Of a stretch of DNA of 12,668 nucleotides, positions 1 to 6,501 are shown piece after piece. The DNA comes from ZC4RG30 sp964417875 (GTDB taxonomy: Bacteria; Pseudomonadota; Gammaproteobacteria; Steroidobacterales; Steroidobacteraceae). The stretch lies in assembly GCA_964417875.1 (NCBI GenBank), contig CAYQJU010000078.1, positions 1-12,668 on the forward strand, in the 5' to 3' direction. The translations under genes and the position numbers were made by a program. The number at the start of each line of letters is the position of its first letter. Within the stretch, counting starts at the first letter, position 1. The notes beneath the pieces are model-generated. The model was given only the letters and a program-made list of their open reading frames with translations, was not told where the DNA came from and made no database searches.

Positions 1-31
1 ACTTACTGATCCTGCAAGCGCCTCCGCCGGA

Positions 32-54
32 TTCGAGTCCCGTCCGCTCCGCCA
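32..54 (+). other. 3' end of tRNA-Asp, probable attachment-site scar
   Basis: The 23 bases match the T-loop, the 3' T-stem strand, the acceptor strand, the discriminator G and the encoded CCA of bacterial tRNA-Asp (acceptor half CCGCTCC-G-CCA). The bases upstream of 32 do not continue the tRNA: there is no matching T-stem partner, anticodon arm or D arm. A bare 3' tRNA end is what a tyrosine-recombinase island leaves at its distal junction. By that logic the bases left of 32 are the island end, and those right of 54 are chromosome or a tandem second element. The intact tRNA and the integrase would lie outside the window. Confidence 0.7.
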
Positions 55-239
55 TCTTTGGCAAGGCCAGAATGCTTGCGCTTTGGCCAGCTTGGGCGAT
101 AACGATAGTCAGGCAACTCCTCGGCTAACGAAAAGGTCCCCGTAGTGCATGCGTTCCGGCACATTCTCGTTTCACGTTGATATCCAGCAGATGGCGCGCG
201 GCCCGGTCACGACGATTGGCCTGGATTTTCTCCCGAGTT

Positions 240-431
240 CTACTTTTTGCGGGATCGCGAGAACATGCCTATGGCGACTCCGATGGCGATGCCGATCGCA
301 ACACCGACGCCGATGTTGTCCATGGCCACACCGAGGCTGGAGCCCACTGCGACACCGATGGCCGTCCAGATCGCCAGCCGGGTGTCCGGGCTCTCTCCGC
401 CCTTGGGTTTCCTGTCGTTCTGGCCGCTCAT
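240..431 (-). CDS. small glycine-zipper membrane protein
   Basis: A 63-residue protein with a short charged N-terminus (MSGQNDRKPKG) followed by two hydrophobic stretches rich in alternating Gly, Ala, Val and Ile, and a basic tail ending SRSRKK. The repeated GVAIG-type pattern is a glycine zipper, in which small residues let transmembrane helices pack closely. Such peptides are common and uncharacterised. The start was chosen at 431 because an AAGGAG ribosome site (443-438) sits 6 bases upstream; an in-frame ATG two codons earlier abuts that site and is too close. It probably lies in the inner membrane. It stands alone, with no evident operon partner. The gene call is fairly sure; the role is unknown. 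Confidence 0.65.
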   Translation of the reverse strand: MSGQNDRKPKGGESPDTRLAIWTAIGVAVGSSLGVAMDNIGVGVAIGIAIGVAIGMFSRSRKK

Positions 432-469
432 GCGCATCTCCTTCTGACTTCCGGCGTGCCCCGACTCGC

Positions 470-742
470 TCAGTCCCGCCTGAGGGGCAGGTAGACATCG
501 GTGATGGCTTCGTGAGCCTGGACACTATGTGAACGTCGGACCTGCCAGCCGGAGGGCAGGGCGAAGAACTGGGTTGCCTCATTCCATTTCACGTCCACCA
601 CCAGATCGAAAAACTGCTGGGCGTCTTCAGCCTCCTCGGTCCTGACGAGCAGGTGTTGTTCTGGAACCGGATACGCGCCAGGACCGGGTCCGGCGAACTC
701 CTCCGTCCGGAACCGCACGGCAAGTTCGCCATCGATTGCAAA
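470..742 (-). pseudogene. 3' remnant of an unknown gene
   Basis: An open frame of 90 codons with no convincing start at its 5' end; a GTG at 718 is the first possible start and has no good ribosome site. The frame opens at a stop (745-743) that lies exactly where homology to the methyltransferase repeat ends. The predicted residues (FAIDGELAVRF, then a Pro/Gly stretch, then EDAQQFFDLVVDVKWNEA and a basic C-terminus) look like real protein, but I recognise no family. The most economical reading is the C-terminal part of a gene whose 5' part was replaced by the 180-bp methyltransferase fragment. A short intact gene starting at GTG is the alternative. Confidence 0.4.
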
Positions 743-743
743 T

Positions 744-906
744 CACGGACGGACATCTCATAGGACCCCGTTCCGGCACCTATGTTCGCGATCGAGGGGG
801 CGTCGCCGATCGCACGGTTGATCGCCGCTGCGATGCGGGCATCGGGACTTCGGCGCGCGGAGTAATCCTTGCCCCGCGTGTCATACAGGGCTGTCACGGG
901 TGGCAT
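744..906 (-). pseudogene. 5' fragment of a SAM-dependent methyltransferase gene
   Basis: From an ATG at 906 the minus strand encodes MPPVTALYDTRGKDYSARR and continues through the SAM-binding motif I (NIGAGTGSYEM), near-identical to the first 54 or so codons of the intact methyltransferase at 9952. The match stops at base 744, inside the codons after motif I, and the frame runs into unrelated sequence. A GGAAG ribosome site stands 4 bases before the ATG (GGAAGCGCG-ATG), better than that of the intact copy. No catalytic fold can result from so short a piece. It may still be translated as a chimeric peptide with the downstream remnant, but it is best treated as a broken duplicate. Confidence 0.75.
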
Positions 907-923
907 CGCGCTTCCGCCGATGT
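744..923 (-). repeat. 180-bp inverted duplication, copy A
   Basis: Aligned by eye to 9935-10114 in opposite orientation: the same length, no gaps and about seven mismatches in 180 bases. The edges are sharp. On the minus strand it begins at ACATCGGCGG and ends at CCGTCCGTG. It covers the last codons of the Fic gene and the start of the methyltransferase fragment. Confidence 0.9.
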
Positions 924-2399
924 ATCGGGATTGCGGAACTCGCGCAAACTGCTTTCGATGAAATCGAACACCTCCGGCTGCACGATTCCCTCGAACTGCT
1001 TGCGGCGCTTCTGCGAGATCGCGCAGCCATTGGACCACGCCATGCGAATGAGCCTCGAGAGCGTACTGCCCGGCACATCGAAGCGCTCATCCACGGCCCG
1101 GATCGTCGCATCGTAGGCGGTGAGGAACTCGACCTCGCCGTGCAGGTCATGGCGCAGCGTCTCATCGGCCATGCGATACATGAACCGTACGCTGTCGGTC
1201 GCATCCCAATAGCGGTAGATCGCTGGATGACCACGGAACTCGAACTGGAACTCGTCGCCGTCAAGCCAGGTGACGTTCCACATTTGACGCGCCGGCCTGG
1301 AGAATGAAGTCAGGGCCTCGAGGTATTCGGCCTCATGGCGTTTCATGGCGATGGACAAGGGCAATATGTGCCCGTGCGGCAGCGCGCCGGACTGGCAGAG
1401 CGTGTAGTGCGCAAGAAACCGCGACAGGCGTCCGTTGCCATCGAGAAACGGATGGACGAACACGAACCCGAATGAAACGAGCGTCGCTCGCACCAGCGGA
1501 GGCATGGCCGGACCCAGCTTGCCGTTGGCGAGCCGGTCGATGCTCTGCATGAGGGGCCGGACCTCGTCCTGCGGCGGCGGCACATAGGTGACGCCTGCCG
1601 CACCGGGCACGCTGTTGGCCAGGTAGTTCTGGCGGGTCCGGAAAGACGCCTCTCGCGAGAACGCATTCGGCGTCACCACGTTCTGCAGCCTCGTAAGGTA
1701 TTCCTCCGTCAGCTCATGCGGCGCATGTGCGTGGCGCAGAAGTTCCACGAAGGCCTCGGCCTTGTTGCCGCCCGGCGCTTCACCTTCCAGTGCGTAGCTG
1801 CTGCGGGATTCCGACATGTAGGCCCAACCCAGGACCCGCTCCAGCTGAGTGGGCGCGAAGCTCTTCAGGTATTCCATCGCTTCGCCCAACGGATCACGCG
1901 CGAGGCACCGCTGGATTTCCGGTGTGAGGCGCACGGTTGGGCAGTGGTCGAAATCTCCCAGGCCGTTGAAGTCGATGCGCCAGCGTGGATCGCGCGAGGC
2001 AGGCGCTGTCAGGTACTTCTGCGGATCGAACAGCGGGTAGGCCGTACCGCCCACTTCAGGCGGCATGTCTTCCAGGCGCTGACCGGTGAATCGCTCCCAC
2101 AGGTAACAGAGCTTGCGCAGATAGCCACCCGTCGGCTGGGCGCGCAGGGCGGCAAGGAGATCGCCACCCTGCACGCGGGCGCAAATGGCGGCGAGTTGCG
2201 CCAGGTCCGTCCCCTCGTGCTTCAGGGCAAACAGGATCTGCTCGATGAGCCCGTCGCCCGGTGCAGTCCTGGCGGGGATGGAAAGCTCTTCCGCCGTGGC
2301 CTCGACGCGGGTCACCGGGCGGACCACAGCCGGCCGCGCCACGGGCAGGGTTCCGAGGTTCAACTGCTCGCGGAGCCGTGCGTAGCCGACTGCAGGCAT
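894..2399 (-). CDS. Fic family protein, class II (probable protein AMPylase)
   Basis: A 501-residue Fic protein. The catalytic motif HPFLDGNGR is complete at residues 316-324; its His activates the target hydroxyl and the GNGR part holds the nucleotide phosphates. The typical target-docking flap (TYVPPPQDEV) is at 271-280. An inhibitory-helix motif, SYALEG (S-x-x-x-E-G), lies at 201-206, ahead of the Fic core, which defines class II: Glu205 should block productive ATP binding until released. The N-terminal 190 residues and the C-terminal 120 are helical and less typical. Family knowledge: such enzymes usually transfer AMP from ATP to Ser, Thr or Tyr of proteins, and some also remove it. The target here is unknown. 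The last nine residues (TSAEARCHP) are encoded by the 180-bp repeat, so the natural C-terminus has probably been replaced. No partner antitoxin gene is adjacent, consistent with in-cis inhibition. Confidence 0.9.
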   Translation of the reverse strand: MPAVGYARLREQLNLGTLPVARPAVVRPVTRVEATAEELSIPARTAPGDGLIEQILFALKHEGTDLAQLAAICARVQGGDLLAALRAQPTGGYLRKLCYLWERFTGQRLEDMPPEVGGTAYPLFDPQKYLTAPASRDPRWRIDFNGLGDFDHCPTVRLTPEIQRCLARDPLGEAMEYLKSFAPTQLERVLGWAYMSESRSSYALEGEAPGGNKAEAFVELLRHAHAPHELTEEYLTRLQNVVTPNAFSREASFRTRQNYLANSVPGAAGVTYVPPPQDEVRPLMQSIDRLANGKLGPAMPPLVRATLVSFGFVFVHPFLDGNGRLSRFLAHYTLCQSGALPHGHILPLSIAMKRHEAEYLEALTSFSRPARQMWNVTWLDGDEFQFEFRGHPAIYRYWDATDSVRFMYRMADETLRHDLHGEVEFLTAYDATIRAVDERFDVPGSTLSRLIRMAWSNGCAISQKRRKQFEGIVQPEVFDFIESSLREFRNPDTSAEARCHP

Positions 2400-2424
2400 A
2401 AATTATCTGGGGTAGACGATTTCT

Positions 2425-2437
2425 ATCTAAAATAGAT
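2425..2437. promoter_or_regulatory. perfect 13-bp inverted repeat over the Fic -10 region
   Basis: ATCTA-AAA-TAGAT is a perfect dyad, centred 32 bases upstream of the Fic start codon in AT-rich DNA that contrasts with its surroundings. It overlaps the proposed -10 hexamer, where a bound repressor would block transcription. The regulator is unknown. Confidence 0.4.
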
Positions 2438-2459
2438 CTTGCGCTGCAGAAATTATCAA
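2431..2459 (-). promoter_or_regulatory. proposed sigma-70 promoter of the Fic gene
   Basis: On the minus strand, TTGATA (2459-2454) and TCTATT (2436-2431) are separated by 17 bases and lie about 31-60 bases upstream of the Fic ATG. The -35 matches the consensus TTGACA at five positions and the -10 matches TATAAT at four. The leader would be about 25 bases with no clear ribosome site. Confidence 0.4.
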
Positions 2460-2478
2460 TGACTGCCCAATGCAGTCA
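2460..2478. promoter_or_regulatory. inverted repeat directly upstream of the Fic -35 box
   Basis: TGACTGC-CCAAT-GCAGTCA is a perfect 7-bp dyad with a 5-base spacer. It abuts the proposed -35 hexamer. The position suits an activator or a second operator, but it may be chance. Confidence 0.35.
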
Positions 2479-2605
2479 ATTCCTGTTCCTGGCCGGCTCA
2501 GCGCTGCGATTTTATCCGCCAGCGGCAATTGGAGGGCCCCAAGGCGTGGACGACCTGGTTTTCTATCCTTGGAAGGTGTGTACGACGAGACAGGTCACCT
2601 TATTG

Positions 2606-3892
2606 TCAGGCTTTTGATGGCGCGATAAGCCGCGCGAGACAGCGGCTGGTTTCCTCCTGTGCCGGATTACCTGCCCGCTCCAGGAGCAGCGGAACCTGTT
2701 GCCTGAGAAAGGCGTGGCCGCCGGCTTCCTCGCCGAGACGCCGGATATCGGCGAGGTAGGCGTGGAACCTGGCGGGGTCCGATGCAATCAATGTGGATTG
2801 CAAGGTCGACATCGCAATCCTCGTATCGGACAGACGCTCCTTGGACCTCGCCGTCTCGCGCTCACGTTCCTCCGCGACAGCGGCGGCCCGCTCGACATCA
2901 CCCATCGCCCGCAGCGCCTCTTCGCGAAGGGCGTAGGAGAAGCTCCGTGCAAGCATGGTCTCGTTCTTCGTTCCCTGCAGGACGCCGACCGCATGGCAGG
3001 CTTCGCCCCAGGCACGATTCGTGACTGCGCCCTCCCGGCACATGCGGGAAAGGTGGGACAGCTGGGGCAGCGCCGCTGCCGCGGCGCTGCCGAAAGCATT
3101 GTTGAATCGGTCGAAGAAATGCATCGGGGACTGCGACGCCAGCGCTCGCTCGATCAGACCAATGGTTTCGGGCCAGTAGTACGTGGATGTCGGTGCGCTC
3201 GCCGCGCCCTGCATGGCCATGAGTGCGCCGGCGACATCGCCACGTCGATGCCGCAGGGTGGCGACCAGTACCCAGGATGCAGCGTTCTGGCGGTCAATGT
3301 CGAGCAGGTCCTGCTCCTGGGTTTCGAGCAGGCAGGGTTGCGGTGAGGCCGCGCAGCTGCGCAACGCATGCCAGGCCAGGATAGGTGAGCGGGTTTCGAT
3401 GGCGCGGCGGGCCAGGTCGCGCCATGGTGATTCCTCTGTGGTGCGGGCGCCTGCCTCTTCTGCATTGGGCGTAATCAACAAGTGCCCCGCAAGCACGTTT
3501 TCCGGTTGGCCCGAGGCCAGCAAGCTGCGCTGCAGGACTTCCAGGTCGGCGCGTTGTAGCCGGAAATCCCCGGCATCATCATCGTCACGAGCCGGCTGCG
3601 GATGACTGGCTTCCAGTTCGTGGAGCGCCAGTTCGGCGGCGGAGCGGATTAATTCAGCGCAGCGGGTCGTAGGTTCGATGTCGACCGGCATCACTGGAGG
3701 TGCAGAAGCCGCAGTGGCGGCAGCCGGCCGATGCGGGCCGGTGGTTGCCACCGGCGCCGGCGCGGATGAATCCGCACCCGTGGCAGGTGCGTCACTTCGC
3801 CGCTGGAGCGTGAGGCCTGCGGCGATCAGCACCCCAAGGGCAAGCGCCCCCGCATAGGCGAGCCAGCGAGGCGGTGGCGGGTTCGGATTCAA
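2606..3892 (-). CDS. membrane-anchored hypothetical protein with large helical periplasmic part
   Basis: A 428-residue protein if read from a TTG at 3892. Residues 10-29 (WLAYAGALALGVLIAAGLTL) form one membrane anchor right after a short Pro-rich start. A low-complexity Ala/Pro/Thr linker follows to about residue 75, then a long helical domain with repeated Leu/Ala patterns, several Cys residues and a segment (SWVLVATLRHRRGDVAGALMA) that resembles a tetratricopeptide-type hairpin. The TTG start is preferred because GGAAGAG stands 8 bases upstream and the anchor then falls at the N-terminus. The first ATG in frame (4003) would add 37 residues, overlap the upstream gene and has no ribosome site. 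Topology predicts the bulk in the periplasm. The function is unknown; I know similar proteins only as hypothetical products of Lysobacteraceae. It is the last of three minus-strand membrane-protein genes. Confidence 0.7.
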   Translation of the reverse strand: MNPNPPPPRWLAYAGALALGVLIAAGLTLQRRSDAPATGADSSAPAPVATTGPHRPAAATAASAPPVMPVDIEPTTRCAELIRSAAELALHELEASHPQPARDDDDAGDFRLQRADLEVLQRSLLASGQPENVLAGHLLITPNAEEAGARTTEESPWRDLARRAIETRSPILAWHALRSCAASPQPCLLETQEQDLLDIDRQNAASWVLVATLRHRRGDVAGALMAMQGAASAPTSTYYWPETIGLIERALASQSPMHFFDRFNNAFGSAAAAALPQLSHLSRMCREGAVTNRAWGEACHAVGVLQGTKNETMLARSFSYALREEALRAMGDVERAAAVAEERERETARSKERLSDTRIAMSTLQSTLIASDPARFHAYLADIRRLGEEAGGHAFLRQQVPLLLERAGNPAQEETSRCLARLIAPSKA

Positions 3893-3900
3893 GGAGTTTG

Positions 3901-3907
3901 CTCTTCC
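3901..3907 (-). promoter_or_regulatory. ribosome binding site supporting a TTG start
   Basis: GGAAGAG on the minus strand, 8 bases before the TTG at 3892. No such site precedes the longer ATG frame, so this decides the start of the 428-residue membrane-anchored protein. Confidence 0.55.
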
Positions 3908-3963
3908 GGCAAAGGCGTGCGGATCATTCTGGATCGTGACCGATTGCGCAGCATGAGGCCATG

Positions 3964-4461
3964 CTACCGCGCGAGGTGCCAATGCGCGCAGTTGCCTTGG
4001 CAATATGCGGCATCGGCCCTTTCACAGTTCTCAACGGGATCGGAGTCTGCCGCCGCGATGGCACCCGCCCAGAGGAGAAATGCCGGTATCGACAGGTAGA
4101 CGGGCATGAACATCAAGGCCAGTCCTGCAGTGGAGCTTTTGTTGAAGAGCAGCGTCCAGGCGGTGAGGCAGAGCTGGATCGTGATCATCAGGGCGCCGGC
4201 GAACGCAAACACCATGGGCGGTCCAGCGATTCGCGAGGCCCTTGCAACCAGGAAGTAAGGTGCAGCGCACAGTGCGGCGACGCATGCACCGAATACCAGG
4301 CGCATGCCGGCGTCGGAGATCCATACGGTGACGCCTTCTTTCCACAGTCCGCGCGTTTCGATCACGACCCCCGCCAGCACCACAACAAACAGCGACGCGC
4401 CTGCAAGTGCGGCACAGACGTGGATGAAGCGTCGGGCGGATTCTATTGAAGGATTTTTCAT
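3964..4461 (-). CDS. four-helix integral membrane protein, unknown function
   Basis: A 165-residue protein starting MKNPSIESARRF. Four hydrophobic segments lie at about residues 13-34, 54-73, 80-105 and 112-137. The C-terminal tail after residue 138 is polar, with three Cys and two His (ENCERADAAYCQGNCAHWH), and could bind metal or form disulfides; this is inference. The start at 4461 was chosen because GGGAG lies just upstream. A longer frame from 4518 adds 19 residues without a ribosome site. It lies 71 bases upstream of the TTG start of the 428-residue anchored protein and 85 bases downstream of another four-helix protein, so the three may be cotranscribed. No family is recognised. Confidence 0.65.
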   Translation of the reverse strand: MKNPSIESARRFIHVCAALAGASLFVVVLAGVVIETRGLWKEGVTVWISDAGMRLVFGACVAALCAAPYFLVARASRIAGPPMVFAFAGALMITIQLCLTAWTLLFNKSSTAGLALMFMPVYLSIPAFLLWAGAIAAADSDPVENCERADAAYCQGNCAHWHLAR

Positions 4462-4546
4462 GGCACTCCCTTGCACGGTACCGGTTGGCGACATTGCATT
4501 GGACGGCAGACGCCCCATTGGCGGCGCGGCGGGTGCCCGGGTGGCG

Positions 4547-4972
4547 TCAGTTGGTGCTGGCGGTATCGCCCGCCGCTACCCGGTTGTGCCGATGACGCTG
4601 ATGCAGGGAAATGATCGCGATACAGATGCCGAAGCAGACCCCCATTCCCTGAAGGATGGATCGCAGTTCCACAGCCGGGACATCAGCCAGCGTCGAGTAC
4701 AGGCTGACGGTCGCGAGGCCCAGGGTGAGGATGGCAGCCAGCCAGGATGCCGCGGGACGACTGGAAATCCTGGCCATCATGTTTCCCATGATCCCGTATC
4801 TCAGGAACGTCGCGCCCAGCGCGAGGTAGATGATCACGCCGAACAGGTCCGCAGGGCTGTACGAGGGGTCTGAAACAGGGATGAGCGGGCCGATGCCGAG
4901 GAAGAGGGCGCCGACCAGAACGCCAAGGGTCCTGAGGGCGGGGCGATTGGGGACGTGCGAGGGGTGCTGCAT
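4547..4972 (-). CDS. small integral membrane protein, unknown function
   Basis: A 141-residue protein with four predicted membrane segments at about residues 15-33, 43-63, 75-95 and 107-123. Both ends are polar: the N-terminus is MQHPSHVPNRPALR and the C-terminus contains a His/Arg cluster (HQRHRHNR). The ribosome site before ATG 4972 is weak, so the start is uncertain. It is the first of three same-strand membrane-protein genes. Its size and layout resemble many uncharacterised proteins of four-helix type; I can name no family. It would lie in the inner membrane. A rival frame over 4683-5117 is Arg/Pro-rich without membrane character and is judged a shadow. Confidence 0.6.
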   Translation of the reverse strand: MQHPSHVPNRPALRTLGVLVGALFLGIGPLIPVSDPSYSPADLFGVIIYLALGATFLRYGIMGNMMARISSRPAASWLAAILTLGLATVSLYSTLADVPAVELRSILQGMGVCFGICIAIISLHQRHRHNRVAAGDTASTN

Positions 4973-5141
4973 GCTCAGCGATGATCCGGCGGCGGAAGGA
5001 ACGACACGTAGATGATCGGCTCCCTGGCTGTCGGCTGGAGGCGGTTCGATGCGTCCATTCGCTTGCTCCCTTCGACGATTCCGTCCGCGGCAACTTCTGG
5101 CGTCGCTCGGCCCTCATTGTGCACAGATTTCCACTATCTGG

Positions 5142-5549
5142 CTAACGGTCGGCAGGATGGTTCACTCCGTCATTCACCGGGACATTGCTGATGAGGCTGG
5201 GTTCGACGCCCTCCAGGCACCCCACGTTGTACCCGTACTGGTCGGGCTTTGACCGGCGGCGATGGTGGGTATAGATGCCGCAGCGGGAGCAGAAGTAGTG
5301 TTCCGCGGTCCTGGTGTTGAAGCGATAGACGCTGAGCACGTCCTCGCCCTGCAGGATGCGGAGTCCTTCCATGGCGACGGCCCCCATCACCGCTCCCTTC
5401 CTGCGGCACATGGAGCAGGTGCATCGGCGCGCGTCCACGATTCCGTTCGGCAGATCCAGTTCCAGGACCACTGCGCCACAATGGCAGCTCGCCCGGTGCC
5501 GAGCCTGGATGACGGTGTCGCCAACTTGTGCAACCGGAGTGAAAGTCAT
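5142..5549 (-). CDS. GFA / CENP-V domain zinc protein
   Basis: A 135-residue protein of the glutathione-dependent formaldehyde-activating enzyme-like family. The paired zinc motifs are present: C22-x-C24 in SCHCGAV, C43-x-C45-x2-C48 in CTCSMCRRKG, and C87-x2-C90 in FCSRCGIYTHHRRR. The spacing and the aromatic YFCSRCGIY segment are typical of the fold, in which one zinc is structural and the other can be catalytic. Founding members were thought to join formaldehyde to glutathione, but most relatives have no proven substrate, so only the fold is claimed. The ATG at 5549 has AGG 8 bases upstream; a GTG three codons earlier is less likely. The gene stands just downstream of a broken MOSC gene on the same strand. 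Confidence 0.88.
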   Translation of the reverse strand: MTFTPVAQVGDTVIQARHRASCHCGAVVLELDLPNGIVDARRCTCSMCRRKGAVMGAVAMEGLRILQGEDVLSVYRFNTRTAEHYFCSRCGIYTHHRRRSKPDQYGYNVGCLEGVEPSLISNVPVNDGVNHPADR

Positions 5550-5607
5550 CACTGTCACCTGTCTATGGCCCGGTCAACGCCGGCCATCGGGATGTGTACG
5601 CCGCCCT

Positions 5608-5811
5608 TCATGCCGGCAGCAATGGCAGTTGCGGGCCCGGCGGGCTCACCACGATGATGGAGTCGCCCGGCACCACGGTGCCACCTTTCTCAATCACGCC
5701 CATGACCCCCGCCTTGCGGATGAGCTGATTGTCTGCCGTGCGGTCGATGGGATGGACCGCCAGGACCTTTGCAGACCTGGCCTTCGAAATCGCTACGTGG
5801 CTGCCTGGGCA
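5608..5811 (-). pseudogene. C-terminal stump of a MOSC-domain protein
   Basis: A 67-codon open frame without a start. The residues DNQLIRKAGVMGVIEKGGTV and the following VPGDSIIVV match the end of MOSC proteins, where R(K/T)AGV...V..GG.V.PGD is the usual signature. Upstream the frame is closed by TGA at 5814-5812, and the rest of the domain, including the Cys that binds sulfur or molybdenum cofactor, is missing. The neighbouring gene ends at 5821, so the 5' part was removed by a deletion or rearrangement joining the two. MOSC proteins carry sulfur for molybdoenzymes or reduce N-hydroxylated compounds, but this stump should be inactive. Confidence 0.65.
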
Positions 5812-5820
5812 TCACGGACG

Positions 5821-6501
5821 TCAATGCCCATGGTGTGAATGGCTGCCGGGGTGCGCTGCGGATTCTCCGTAACCGCGAAGCTTCGCGTACAGCGCATTCT
5901 GTTCGGGCGTCAGGATGTCGACCTGCGCCAGGTGGGCTTCAAGGTGCGCCCCGCGCACCTCGGCCTGCAACGCGCCAATCCCGGCCATGGTCGAATCGAA
6001 GAATTCGTTGTGTGATGAATCTGCAGCTTGGCGGGCCCCCTCGGTAGGGAAGAGGTAAACCTGTGCGAACTCCGGCATCGACTCTTCACCAAAGACGCCC
6101 GTTTGCATGGTGTCGGCGTAGCTTGCGGCCATATCGGTTGTGCTCGGTCGTTGGGTCGAGGCCTGTTGCTCTGATGCATTCAAGGTCACCGATCCGGTGC
6201 CTGCTCCGGGCAGTTCGATGGGGTTTTCATCTGGCGGTACCCTCACGTCAAGACCGCTGTCGACAGGGCTCGACGGCGTTGCGATCGCCCGGCCAGCATA
6301 TTCTGAATCCGGTTCTGGATCTGCCGGCTTCCGGAGGTGCAGCAACGCACCCATCAATCCGATGGCGAGAAGGGCGACCAGAACCATCCTGGGCGTCGGC
6401 TTCACAGTGGCGAAGACGCTTTCGTAAGGCCTGACTTTCAGGCCTGTTGAAGCCGAAGAGCGCTGCGACTCAATCAGTCGTGCCATTGGTAGCGATCTCA
6501 T
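5821..6501 (-). CDS. membrane-anchored protein with LTPEQ motif and His-rich tail
   Basis: A 226-residue protein from ATG 6501. A single membrane segment (MVLVALLAIGLMGALLHL) follows about 38 cytoplasmic residues. A long polar linker follows, then a helical C-terminal part ending in ILTPEQNALYAKLRGYG and a His-rich tail (HPGSHSHHGH). LTPEQ-type motifs and terminal His clusters occur in periplasmic metal or stress sensors such as the CpxP/Spy/CnrX group. The resemblance here is local, so a metal-binding periplasmic role is inference. ATG 6501 is preferred because AGGGG lies 5 bases before it; ATGs at 6519 and 6486 are alternatives. It overlaps the end of the upstream VOC gene by 32 bases, suggesting cotranscription and coupled translation. 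Confidence 0.65.
   Translation of the reverse strand: MRSLPMARLIESQRSSASTGLKVRPYESVFATVKPTPRMVLVALLAIGLMGALLHLRKPADPEPDSEYAGRAIATPSSPVDSGLDVRVPPDENPIELPGAGTGSVTLNASEQQASTQRPSTTDMAASYADTMQTGVFGEESMPEFAQVYLFPTEGARQAADSSHNEFFDSTMAGIGALQAEVRGAHLEAHLAQVDILTPEQNALYAKLRGYGESAAHPGSHSHHGH

Noticed and set aside
1716..2435. 239-codon plus-strand frame antisense to the Fic gene
   Set aside because: The Fic frame carries HPFxDGNGR, the flap and the inhibitory motif; the opposite frame shows no domain and arises from GC-rich codon bias.
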